Below, in pieces: positions 44,054 to 51,526 of a stretch of DNA of 64,000 nt. This DNA comes from Lachnospiraceae bacterium (GTDB taxonomy: Bacteria; Bacillota; Clostridia; Lachnospirales; Lachnospiraceae). Positions within the stretch are counted from its first letter, which is position 1, and every line of letters starts with the position of its first letter. A model generated the notes under the pieces. The model saw only the letters and a list, made by a program, of their open reading frames with translations. It searched no databases and was not told the origin of the DNA. The stretch is taken from positions 19,166 to 83,165 of the forward strand of contig JAFYZH010000090.1 in the NCBI GenBank assembly GCA_017548765.1, read 5' to 3'. The translations under genes and the position numbers were made by a program.

Positions 44054-47000
44054 TTACTGGATGGAAGCATGGATGTCCTGCAGGCTCATAACGCCGATCT
44101 CACCCTCGTGGATGACGGTGTAGATACCATCAGCGGTAGCCTTTGCAGCTGCCATGGTGGTGATGTAAGGAACTTTCGCCTTGATCGCTGTCTTACGGAT
44201 GTAGCTGTCATCAAAGATGCGCTCGTTCGGAGCGGTAGGTGTATTGATGATGAGCTGGATCTTTCCATTCATAACTTCATCAACGATGTTCGGGCGGCCT
44301 TCCTGCATCTTATTGATGCGCTCTGCCTTGATGCCGTTTGCTACAAGCAGTTCGTAGGTGGAACCGGTCGCTACGATGCGGAAGTTGCAGGCCTCGAACT
44401 TACGGGCTACGTCAACAACTTCAGGCTTATCCTTACGATTTACGGAGAACAGTACGCAACCTTCCTTCGGAAGAACGGTCTGGGTAGCTTCCTGAGCCTT
44501 GAAGTATGCCTCACCGACATTTGTAGACAGGCCGAGAACCTCACCTGTGGAACGCATTTCCGGTCCGAGGACAGGGTCTACTTCCTGGAACATATTGAAC
44601 GGGAATACTGCTTCTTTTACACCATAGTAAGTAGGCTTGATCTCCTTCATGGTCGGGATCGGGGATTCCATACCGGTCAGAGGAGCAGTCATGATCTGTG
44701 TTGCGATCTTAACCATGTTGATGTTGCAGACCTTCGATACAAGCGGAACGGTTCTGGATGCTCTCGGGTTTGCCTCGAGTACGTAAACCTTACCGTCTTC
44801 GATCGCGTACTGCATATTCATCAGACCGCATACGCCCATCTCATCGGCGATCTTTCTGGTGTATTCCTTGATCGTCTCAACGAGGTTTGCGGGAATGTTC
44901 TTCGAAGGCAGGATACATGCGGAGTCACCGGAGTGAACACCTGCAAGCTCGATGTGCTCCATTACTGCCGGTACGAATGCGTGCTTTCCGTCTGCGATCG
45001 CATCTGCCTCGCACTCGGTCGCGTGACGCAGGAAACGGTCGATAAGGATCGGACGATCCGGAGTTACACCAACAGCTGCAGCCATGTACTGCTTCATCTG
45101 CTCAGGCTCGTTTACGACTTCCATACCGCGTCCACCGAGAACGTAGGAAGGACGAACCATTACGGGGTAGCCGATCTTCTCGGCGATCGCAAGTGCCTCT
45201 TCTACATCGACAGCCATGCCGGACTCAGGCATCGGGATGCCGAGTTTATCCATCATGCCGCGGAACAGGTCACGGTCTTCTGCCATATCGATGACTTCCG
45301 GAGAAGTACCGAGGATGTTGACGCCGTTCTTCTTCAGATCTGCTGCAAGGTTGAGCGGTGTCTGGCCGCCGAACTGAGCGATAACGCCCACCGGCTTTTC
45401 TTTATTGTAGATGCTGAGAACGTCTTCCAGGGTCAGAGGCTCGAAGTAGAGCTTATCGGATGTATCGTAGTCCGTGGATACGGTCTCAGGGTTACAGTTA
45501 ACGATAATGGTCTCGAAGCCGAGTTCCTTCAGGGCGAATGCAGCGTGTACGCAGCAGTAGTCGAACTCGATACCCTGGCCGATACGGTTCGGGCCGCCGC
45601 CGAGGATCATGATCTTCTTGCGATCCGTGATCGTGGTATGATCCGGTGCGCAGTAAGTCGAATAGTAATATGCGGAATTCTGGGTACCGAATACGTGTAC
45701 GGGCTCCCAGCTCTCGGTGATACCGTAAGCCAGACGAGCGGCGCGAACCTGATCCTCCGATACTTCGAGGAGCTTCGCCAGGTAACGATCGGAGAAACCA
45801 TCCTTCTTTGCGGTCTCGAGGATATCCTTAGCAGGAACGCTGCCCTTCATGGTGAGGAGCATCTCTTCCTCTTCTACCAGTTCCTTCATCTGCTCGATGA
45901 AGTACTTCTTGATCTTAGTAAGGTTGTGCAGTTCATCTACGGTAGCACCCTTACGAAGTGCCTCGTACATGATGAACTGACGCTCGCTGGTCGGGTAGAT
46001 CAGCTTTGCAAGAAGATCTTCCTTCGACAGCTCGTGGAAGTCCTTCGCGAAGCCCAGGCCGTAACGACCGATCTCCAGGCTGCGGATCGCCTTCTGGAAT
46101 GCTTCTTTATAGTTCTTACCGATACTCATGACTTCGCCTACGGCGCGCATCTGAGTACCGAGCTTATCTACGGAGTCCTTAAACTTCTCAAATGCCCAAC
46201 GAGCGAACTTGATAACTACGTAGTCGCCGCCCGGAACATATTTGTCGAGTGTACCGCATTTTCCGCAAGGGATCTCGTCGAGGGTAAGACCGGATGCAAG
46301 CATCGCGGATACCAGAGCGATCGGGAAACCGGTTGCCTTCGAAGCAAGTGCAGAAGAACGGGAAGTTCTGGGGTTGATCTCGATAACGATGATACGATCG
46401 GAAACCGGATCGTGTGCGAACTGTACGTTCGTACCACCGATGACCTGAACTTCGTTAACGATACGGTAAGCCTGATCCTGCAGACGCTTCTGTGTCTCTT
46501 CGGAGATGGTCAGCATCGGCGCGGAGCAGAAAGAGTCACCGGTATGTACGCCCATCGGGTCAATGTTCTCGATGAAGCAAACGGTGATCATGTTGCCCTT
46601 TGCATCACGAACAACTTCGAGCTCGAGCTCTTCCCAGCCGATGATGGACTCCTCGACCAGAACCTGGCCTACGAGGCTGGCCTGAAGGCCACGCGCGCAG
46701 ACGGTCTTCAACTCTTCTACGTTATATACAAGGCCGCCGCCGGCACCACCCATGGTGTATGCAGGACGGAGAACTACCGGGTAACCCAGCTTATCAGCGA
46801 TGGCCAGTGCTTCTTCAACGCTATAAGCAACTTCACTGCGCGCCATCTCGATGCCGAGCTTATTCATGGTCTTCTTAAACTCGATACGGTCCTCACCACG
46901 CTCGATCGCGTCTACCTGAACACCGATGACCTTTACATTATATTTATCCAGGATACCTTTCGTGGAGAGCTCGGAGCAGAGGTTTAAGCCGGACTGACCG

Positions 47001-47272
47001 CCGAGGTTCGGCAGGATCGCGTCGGGACGCTCCTTCTCAATGATCTGCTCCAAACGCTTAACGTTCAGAGGCTCGATATAGGTAACATCTGCGATCCCGG
47101 GGTCAGTCATGATCGTTGCAGGGTTCGAGTTTACCAGTACGATCTGATAGCCGAGCTTACGCAGCGCCTTACAAGCCTGTGTTCCGGAATAGTCGAACTC
47201 ACAAGCCTGGCCGATAATGATCGGGCCGGATCCGATAATAAGTACTTTTTTGATGTCTTCTCTTTTGCTCAT
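44054..47272 (-). CDS. carB: Carbamoyl-phosphate synthase large subunit
   Basis: 1072 residues, full length. It makes carbamoyl phosphate for pyrimidines and arginine, using ammonia from the small subunit CarA. Two homologous ATP-grasp halves are visible (GSGPIIIGQACEFDYSGTQACKALR and GGGPNRIGQGIEFDYCCVHAAFAL), with RPSYVLGGRGME in the second, and a C-terminal MGS-like allosteric domain (KPEVVDVARKFEACNFRIVATGSTYELL), the usual site of UMP/IMP control. carA is not adjacent. The gene sits behind a 290-nt leader with its own promoter, a small ORF and a terminator, and is followed closely by plsX. Confidence 0.97.
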   Translation of the reverse strand: MSKREDIKKVLIIGSGPIIIGQACEFDYSGTQACKALRKLGYQIVLVNSNPATIMTDPGIADVTYIEPLNVKRLEQIIEKERPDAILPNLGGQSGLNLCSELSTKGILDKYNVKVIGVQVDAIERGEDRIEFKKTMNKLGIEMARSEVAYSVEEALAIADKLGYPVVLRPAYTMGGAGGGLVYNVEELKTVCARGLQASLVGQVLVEESIIGWEELELEVVRDAKGNMITVCFIENIDPMGVHTGDSFCSAPMLTISEETQKRLQDQAYRIVNEVQVIGGTNVQFAHDPVSDRIIVIEINPRTSRSSALASKATGFPIALVSAMLASGLTLDEIPCGKCGTLDKYVPGGDYVVIKFARWAFEKFKDSVDKLGTQMRAVGEVMSIGKNYKEAFQKAIRSLEIGRYGLGFAKDFHELSKEDLLAKLIYPTSERQFIMYEALRKGATVDELHNLTKIKKYFIEQMKELVEEEEMLLTMKGSVPAKDILETAKKDGFSDRYLAKLLEVSEDQVRAARLAYGITESWEPVHVFGTQNSAYYYSTYCAPDHTTITDRKKIMILGGGPNRIGQGIEFDYCCVHAAFALKELGFETIIVNCNPETVSTDYDTSDKLYFEPLTLEDVLSIYNKEKPVGVIAQFGGQTPLNLAADLKKNGVNILGTSPEVIDMAEDRDLFRGMMDKLGIPMPESGMAVDVEEALAIAEKIGYPVMVRPSYVLGGRGMEVVNEPEQMKQYMAAAVGVTPDRPILIDRFLRHATECEADAIADGKHAFVPAVMEHIELAGVHSGDSACILPSKNIPANLVETIKEYTRKIADEMGVCGLMNMQYAIEDGKVYVLEANPRASRTVPLVSKVCNINMVKIATQIMTAPLTGMESPIPTMKEIKPTYYGVKEAVFPFNMFQEVDPVLGPEMRSTGEVLGLSTNVGEAYFKAQEATQTVLPKEGCVLFSVNRKDKPEVVDVARKFEACNFRIVATGSTYELLVANGIKAERINKMQEGRPNIVDEVMNGKIQLIINTPTAPNERIFDDSYIRKTAIKAKVPYITTMAAAKATADGIYTVIHEGEIGVMSLQDIHASIQ

Positions 47273-47342
47273 CTTCGTCCTCCATCGTATCTCTCATATG
47301 AGTAATTAGTCATTTAGTCCGCTTAAGCGAACCGTTCTTGCA

Positions 47343-47362
47343 TTAAGGCAATCAATAAGGAG
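47343..47362. repeat. Right-hand (3' in RNA) arm of the 20-bp inverted repeat in the carB leader
   Basis: TTAAGGCAATCAATAAGGAG pairs with 47540-47559: 18 of 20 positions match, and a further one is G-U in minus-strand RNA. The arms enclose the leader ORF and terminator. Confidence 0.7.
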
Positions 47363-47394
47363 CCTCCGCATCCGCGGCCCTATAAAATTGCAAC

Positions 47395-47425
47395 AAAAAA
47401 GTCAGTCTCGAAAAAACAACTGACC
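47395..47425 (-). terminator. Intrinsic terminator in the carB leader (attenuator)
   Basis: GTCAGT (47419-47424) pairs with ACTGAC (47401-47406) across a U-rich 12-nt loop, with possible G-U extensions; six U follow in minus-strand RNA. The 5' arm begins one base after the leader ORF stop, so a ribosome at that stop would cover it. Confidence 0.72.
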
Positions 47426-47533
47426 TCAAAGGAAAATATAGGGAACAGAAATAAAAGGGACGGAAATTAAGGAATCGTAAGTCCCGTGCTTTCCACTTTG
47501 CATATTCAGACTCATAAGCATAGCAGACTTCAT
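47426..47533 (-). CDS. Leader peptide upstream of carB (35 codons)
   Basis: ATG at 47533 with an AGGGAGGA site 5 bp upstream, TGA at 47426-47428. The peptide begins MKSAMLMSLNMQS and its second half is rich in Ser, Val, Pro, Phe, Ile and Tyr (SLISVPFISVPYIFL). It has no Arg codon, so sensing of arginine through codon stalling is unlikely. The corresponding RNA is strongly pyrimidine-rich. The peptide itself is probably unimportant; what matters is the position of the translating ribosome relative to RNA polymerase. Homology is not known; the call rests on the ribosome site, the position and the adjoining terminator. Confidence 0.6.
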   Translation of the reverse strand: MKSAMLMSLNMQSGKHGTYDSLISVPFISVPYIFL

Positions 47534-47539
47534 GTCTTC

Positions 47540-47559
47540 CTCCCTATTCATTGCCTTAA
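47540..47559. repeat. Left-hand (5' in RNA) arm of the 20-bp inverted repeat in the carB leader
   Basis: This arm covers the predicted 5' end of the transcript and the ribosome site of the leader ORF. Pairing with 47343-47362 would hide that site. Confidence 0.7.
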
Positions 47560-47568
47560 ATCTATAAA

Positions 47569-47597
47569 ACTATAACACAGGTAACCGAAATCTGCAA
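47569..47597 (-). promoter_or_regulatory. Sigma-A promoter for the carB leader
   Basis: TTGCAG, 17-bp spacer, TATAGT with an extended TG motif on the minus strand; predicted start near 47562. Confidence 0.8.
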
Positions 47598-47639
47598 CTG
47601 TTTTTTTGAATCTTTTTTGTATTTTTTCGGAAGCCTTCG

Positions 47640-47673
47640 GGCAATAAATTTGGGAGGCGCATCCGCACCTCCC
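47640..47673 (-). terminator. Terminator-like hairpin after rpmF
   Basis: A 9-bp stem with one G-U (GGGAGGTGC/GCGCCTCCC, GGAT loop, 47652-47673). The following minus-strand sequence (AAAUUUAUUG) is only weakly U-rich, so termination may be partial. Confidence 0.5.
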
Positions 47674-47718
47674 GATTCACGTGAATATTATATCTTTTAA
47701 AACTCAATCAACCGGTGA

Positions 47719-47904
47719 TCATTCTGCGTCTTTCGCAACGATCTCCTTCTTGTTGTAGGAGCCACAAGCCTTGCATACGCGATGAGGCATCATAAGGGCG
47801 CCGCACTTGCTGCACTTTACAAGCGTGGGTGCGGACATCTTCCAGTTAGCACGACGCTTGTCTCTTCTGGCTTTTGAGGTTTTGTTCTTAGGACAGATTG
47901 ACAT
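47719..47904 (-). CDS. rpmF: 50S ribosomal protein L32
   Basis: 61 residues from the ATG at 47904. It is the zinc-type L32 with CSKCG and CKACG pairs; the N-terminal MSICPKNKTSKARRDKRRAN is typical. Its AAGGAGGTG site is made of the last codons of yceD, so the genes are coupled. In many bacteria rpmF is followed by plsX; here carB and its leader lie between. Confidence 0.97.
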   Translation of the reverse strand: MSICPKNKTSKARRDKRRANWKMSAPTLVKCSKCGALMMPHRVCKACGSYNKKEIVAKDAE

Positions 47905-47908
47905 AACA

Positions 47909-48469
47909 TTACACCTCCTTAACGTTCTTAAATAGGTCTGCGATCCTGGCCATCCGCGGGTCCTTCGGTTCATCGGCCGTCGCCGAACAACCGCAGTCTC
48001 CTTCGTTTAAGTTCTTCCCGCATACGGGGCACAGTCCCTTGCAGTCTTCCTTACAATAAACTGCAAACGGCATGTTCTCCGAAAGCGTTTCAAACGCCAA
48101 CGTATCGACATCCAGGAAACGATCGTTCATCACGCAATTGACAAAAGCATCATCCTCTTCGTTTTCTTCTTCCGTATCCTTCGGTTTTTCACCGGCCTTC
48201 TTGTTAAGGTCAAGCAGGCACGATACCGTCAGATCAAACGGTTCGGAAAGAGGCGCCGCGCAACGGGAGCAAACCATCCCGAGCACGATCCGCACGTCAG
48301 CTTCGATCTCGACCTGACGATCGGAAGTGTGATGCATACGAAGGACCACAAAACCTTCTTCCACGGGATACTCTTCTTTTTGAAACGAGAACACCGCAGC
48401 ATCGATCGGAACTGTACATTCCTTTCGCGTGTCATTCGCTGCTGTCAATTCAGACAAATCAATCTGCAT
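47909..48469 (-). CDS. YceD/DUF177 family protein
   Basis: 186 residues. DUF177 proteins are nearly always encoded before rpmF and are linked to rRNA/ribosome biogenesis. The CSRCAAPLSEPFDL pair (around residue 70), an acidic Glu-rich segment (about 100-112), and the C-terminal cysteine cluster CKEDCKGLCPVCGKNLNEGDCGC are visible and could bind zinc. It starts 110 bp after pta and ends at the rpmF ribosome site. Confidence 0.92.
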   Translation of the reverse strand: MQIDLSELTAANDTRKECTVPIDAAVFSFQKEEYPVEEGFVVLRMHHTSDRQVEIEADVRIVLGMVCSRCAAPLSEPFDLTVSCLLDLNKKAGEKPKDTEEENEEDDAFVNCVMNDRFLDVDTLAFETLSENMPFAVYCKEDCKGLCPVCGKNLNEGDCGCSATADEPKDPRMARIADLFKNVKEV

Positions 48470-48579
48470 ATCAGCCTCCGTTTACGGGGCATAATACACA
48501 TACCAAATGATTATACCCAACTCTTTCGATTTTGTCAATCCTGTTTTTTTAAAAATTTCAAAGCATTTTCCGGAAGTTA

Positions 48580-49602
48580 TCAGCCTTGATTTGCCTTCTC
48601 TTCTGCTTCCAGTGCCTGTGCCTGTACGACCGTGATCGCTACTACGCCGACGATATCGTCTGCGCAGCATCCGCGGGATAAGTCATTTACCGGGCGGGCG
48701 ATACCCTGCGTAACCGGTCCATACGCTTCCGCTTTCGCAAGTCTCTGTACCAGTTTATAACCGATGTTACCCGCATCCAGATCGGGGAATACGAGGACAT
48801 TGGCCCGTCCTGCCACGCGGCTCGTCGGAGCCTTCGACTCTGCAACGGAGGAAACCATGGCTGCATCCGCCTGGAGCTCGCCGTCCAGATTGAGGTCGGG
48901 ACGCAGGTGCTTTGCGATACGGGTCGCAGCAACGACCTTATCTACCTTCGGGTGGGATGCGCTGCCCTTCGTGGAGTGCGAAAGCATCGCTACGACAGGC
49001 TCCTCACCGGTAAGAAGTGAGAATGTATCCGCTGATGAGATGGCGATCGCTGCCAGCTTCTCGGCATCGGGATCCTGCTCGATACCGCAGTCTGCAAATA
49101 CGAACGTACCATTCAGGCCGTATTCGCAATCCGGCACGATCATCAGGAAGAAGGCGGAAACCAGCTTCACGCCGGGCTTCGTCTTCAATATCTGCAGTGA
49201 CGGACGCAGCGTGTTCGCGCTGGAATGGCAGGCGCCGCTGACAACGCCGTCGGCGTGGCCCATCTTTACCATCATGCAGGCATAGTACATATAGTCTTCG
49301 ATCATCATCTGCTTTGCAAGTTCCGGGGTCATGCCCTTATTCTTACGCAGCTCGACCAGCTTTGAAACATACAGCGGAAGGACCGGTGAAGTATGCGGAT
49401 CGATGATCGTGATCTTCGAGCGGTCAATGCCGCGGCTATAGGTCTCGACCTCATCCGGGGTACCCAGGATGATCAGGTTCGCGATATCTTCTTTAATGAT
49501 CTTCTCGGCAGCTTCCCACACACGGGGATCCATGGACTCGGGAAGAACGATCGTTTTCTTGTCTTTCCGGGCACGCTCTTTTATGGAATCAATAAAACTC
49601 AT
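48580..49602 (-). CDS. pta: Phosphate acetyltransferase
   Basis: 340 residues, the short single-domain class. It interconverts acetyl-CoA and acetyl phosphate during fermentation to acetate. Signatures: KTIVLPESMDPRVWEAAEKI, GHADGVVSGACHSSANTLRPSLQI, MLSHSTKGSASHPKVDKV and NVLVFPDLDAGNIGYKLVQRL. The acetate kinase gene that usually follows is not here; yceD-rpmF follow instead. It has its own promoter 110 bp upstream. A fermentative anaerobe is implied. Confidence 0.97.
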   Translation of the reverse strand: MSFIDSIKERARKDKKTIVLPESMDPRVWEAAEKIIKEDIANLIILGTPDEVETYSRGIDRSKITIIDPHTSPVLPLYVSKLVELRKNKGMTPELAKQMMIEDYMYYACMMVKMGHADGVVSGACHSSANTLRPSLQILKTKPGVKLVSAFFLMIVPDCEYGLNGTFVFADCGIEQDPDAEKLAAIAISSADTFSLLTGEEPVVAMLSHSTKGSASHPKVDKVVAATRIAKHLRPDLNLDGELQADAAMVSSVAESKAPTSRVAGRANVLVFPDLDAGNIGYKLVQRLAKAEAYGPVTQGIARPVNDLSRGCCADDIVGVVAITVVQAQALEAEEKANQG

Positions 49603-49712
49603 AATACGGTTATCTCCTTCACTTTATTTCAGGATACACAAACGCGTACCCTGGCTCTTTGGTATGCGTCTTTGCACCGACAAAGGAATTTTGATCCTTA
49701 TATACGTAAACA

Positions 49713-49741
49713 ATTATAAAGGATTTCGCCGTATCGTGCAA
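49713..49741 (-). promoter_or_regulatory. Sigma-A promoter for pta
   Basis: TTGCAC, 17-bp spacer, perfect TATAAT on the minus strand. The leader of about 105 nt can form two short hairpins (CTTTG/CAAAG near 49672-49687, and a 9-bp imperfect stem beside it). Confidence 0.82.
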
Positions 49742-49789
49742 GTATTCCGTTGTATTTTTCAAAGCACAATCGAAGGTCCCGGCTATATC

Positions 49790-51526
49790 TTATCCGAGTT
49801 TCCAGCTCACTGCCTGTTTTCTTCCGCTGATGAAGTTCTTGTAGATGCCTTCCTGTTTCATCAGGTCCTTATGTCTGCCCTGTTGAACGATCCGTCCCTT
49901 ATCTACGACAAGGATCTGATCTGCGTTTCGAACGGTCTTCAGGCGGTGTGCGATCATGATGATCGTCTTCTGTTTCGTCAGGTTTGCGATCGCCTGGGTC
50001 AATTCTTTTTCGTTTTCGGGATCGACATTTGCCGTGGCTTCATCGAGGATGATGATGGGGGCGTCCTTCATGATGGCACGAGCGATCGCAATCCTCTGCT
50101 TCTCGCCTCCGGACAACGTCGCTCCGCCCTCGCCGACAACGGTATCATAACCGTTCGGAAGTTCCATGATGAAATCGTGACACGCTGCCTTCTTCGCCGC
50201 CTCGATCACTTCTTCCATCGATGCCTCGGGACGACCGAAACGGATGTTGTTTGCGATCGTATCCTCGAACAAATATACTCTCTGGAACACAAAACTGAAC
50301 TGCTCCATCAGCGAGTCGAAACTGTAATCTTTTACGTTTCTTCCCCCGAGGGTGACCGCACCCTCCTGCACATCCCAGAAACGGGCGATCAGGGAAGTGA
50401 TCGTGGTCTTTCCTCCGCCGGAAGGGCCGACGATCGCTGTGGTCGTATTTTCTTTGATATCGAGAGTCACATCGTCGATGATCTTTCGGTTCTCATACGC
50501 GAAAGAAACATGTTCCAGATGGATGTCTCTGTTTTTCGGGGCAATGTTTTCCCCGTCGATGTCCATCTGCTCGGTCTCCAGGATCTCATTGGCCAGATCC
50601 ACGCCCTTACCGATGATCTTAAGAAGCGCTGTATAGATACCTGCCAAGTCCATCGATTCAAAGATCATGAACGAGCACAAAAGCATCGTGATCGTGTATT
50701 CCAACTGCATGCTGCCGTCAAAATAGAACCAAAGCGAAGCCCCTGCGATCACGACACCGGAAAGCTTGCTGATCAGCATCTGCACACCGACAGCCGGGAT
50801 CGCCGCTAACTCTGCTGAGATGTCAGCTTTCTTCTTTCGGTCGATCGCCTTTTTAAGCCGTGACTGGTTCTGACTGATGATGTTATAATTGCGGATCTCG
50901 GATATACCCTGGATGTATTCGAGGATGACGCCGACCATGTCTCTGTCGGCCGCCAGTTTCTCGTATGCGACCTTTGCGACCGAACGGTTCGTCCACTGAT
51001 TGACCAGAAGGAAGATACCCAGGCCTGCGACCGCGATCAGGCCGATCCTGTAATCAAAGAGGAACATAAACAGGATAACGACGATCGTCGTGATGCTGCC
51101 CTGAAGCACCATCATGATGGCACGGGTCGCGATGTCACCGACCTGTTCCATGGTATTCGTTGCTACCGAAGTAATGTGACCCAGGCTCGTGTCGTTGAAG
51201 TATCCCATCGGAAGGTACCGCAAGTGCTCACCGATCTCGATACGCTTCAGCGCGCAGGTATCATACCCGGCTTCCGTCTGAAGCATCGAGGAAAAGCGGT
51301 TGACAGTCATCTTACCTAAGGTGCCGACGAGCATCAGGCCAATGACAATCAGGAGCGAATTGGTTGTTATATCGTTTGAAAGAACAGCTTTGATCGCAAA
51401 GAATGCCGCCGGGATCCGCATGGCGGTGAACATGGCCTCGAACACGCCGAGAGCCGCGGACTTATAGAATTTATTACGGTTCTTCCGGCTACAAAAGCCG
51501 AAGAACTTTTTTACCATATTAAGCAT
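49790..51526 (-). CDS. ABC exporter, fused permease-ATPase, subunit B
   Basis: 578 residues. Six transmembrane helices (type-IV exporter fold, about 1-310) are fused to an ATPase domain: Walker A GPSGGGKTTITSL, Q-loop FVFQRVYLFEDTIANNIRFGR, signature LSGGEKQRIAIARA, Walker B IIILDEATANVDPENE, and IMIAHRLKTV. It overlaps subunit A by 8 bp, so the two probably form a heterodimer. The DEATANVDPENE style, in place of DEATSALD, recalls siderophore/peptide exporters, but the substrate is unknown. Confidence 0.92.
   Translation of the reverse strand: MLNMVKKFFGFCSRKNRNKFYKSAALGVFEAMFTAMRIPAAFFAIKAVLSNDITTNSLLIVIGLMLVGTLGKMTVNRFSSMLQTEAGYDTCALKRIEIGEHLRYLPMGYFNDTSLGHITSVATNTMEQVGDIATRAIMMVLQGSITTIVVILFMFLFDYRIGLIAVAGLGIFLLVNQWTNRSVAKVAYEKLAADRDMVGVILEYIQGISEIRNYNIISQNQSRLKKAIDRKKKADISAELAAIPAVGVQMLISKLSGVVIAGASLWFYFDGSMQLEYTITMLLCSFMIFESMDLAGIYTALLKIIGKGVDLANEILETEQMDIDGENIAPKNRDIHLEHVSFAYENRKIIDDVTLDIKENTTTAIVGPSGGGKTTITSLIARFWDVQEGAVTLGGRNVKDYSFDSLMEQFSFVFQRVYLFEDTIANNIRFGRPEASMEEVIEAAKKAACHDFIMELPNGYDTVVGEGGATLSGGEKQRIAIARAIMKDAPIIILDEATANVDPENEKELTQAIANLTKQKTIIMIAHRLKTVRNADQILVVDKGRIVQQGRHKDLMKQEGIYKNFISGRKQAVSWKLG

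Larger units (their letters stand above)
47273..47562 (-). promoter_or_regulatory. carB leader region: candidate UTP-sensing attenuator
   Basis: The predicted transcript runs about 290 nt before carB. In order it holds a 35-codon ORF with an AGGGAGG ribosome site (47426-47533), a U-rich tract (20 U among the 35 nt at 47426-47460), an intrinsic terminator starting one base after the ORF stop, a distant complement of the 5' end (47343-47362), then two 10-bp palindromes (CGCTTAAGCG 47320-47329 and CTCATATGAG 47293-47302) and the carB GGAGG. No PyrR-binding loop, T-box or riboswitch consensus was recognised. Confidence 0.6.

Noticed and set aside
43946-46987. A 1013-codon plus-strand frame opposite carB
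   Set aside because: carB is full length with all motifs on the minus strand; the antisense frame has no known domain and no ribosome site, and follows from codon bias.
47273-47562. The carB leader as a T-box, PyrR attenuator or arginine-leader system
   Set aside because: No T-box bulge sequence, no PyrR-binding loop consensus and no Arg codon in the leader ORF were found.
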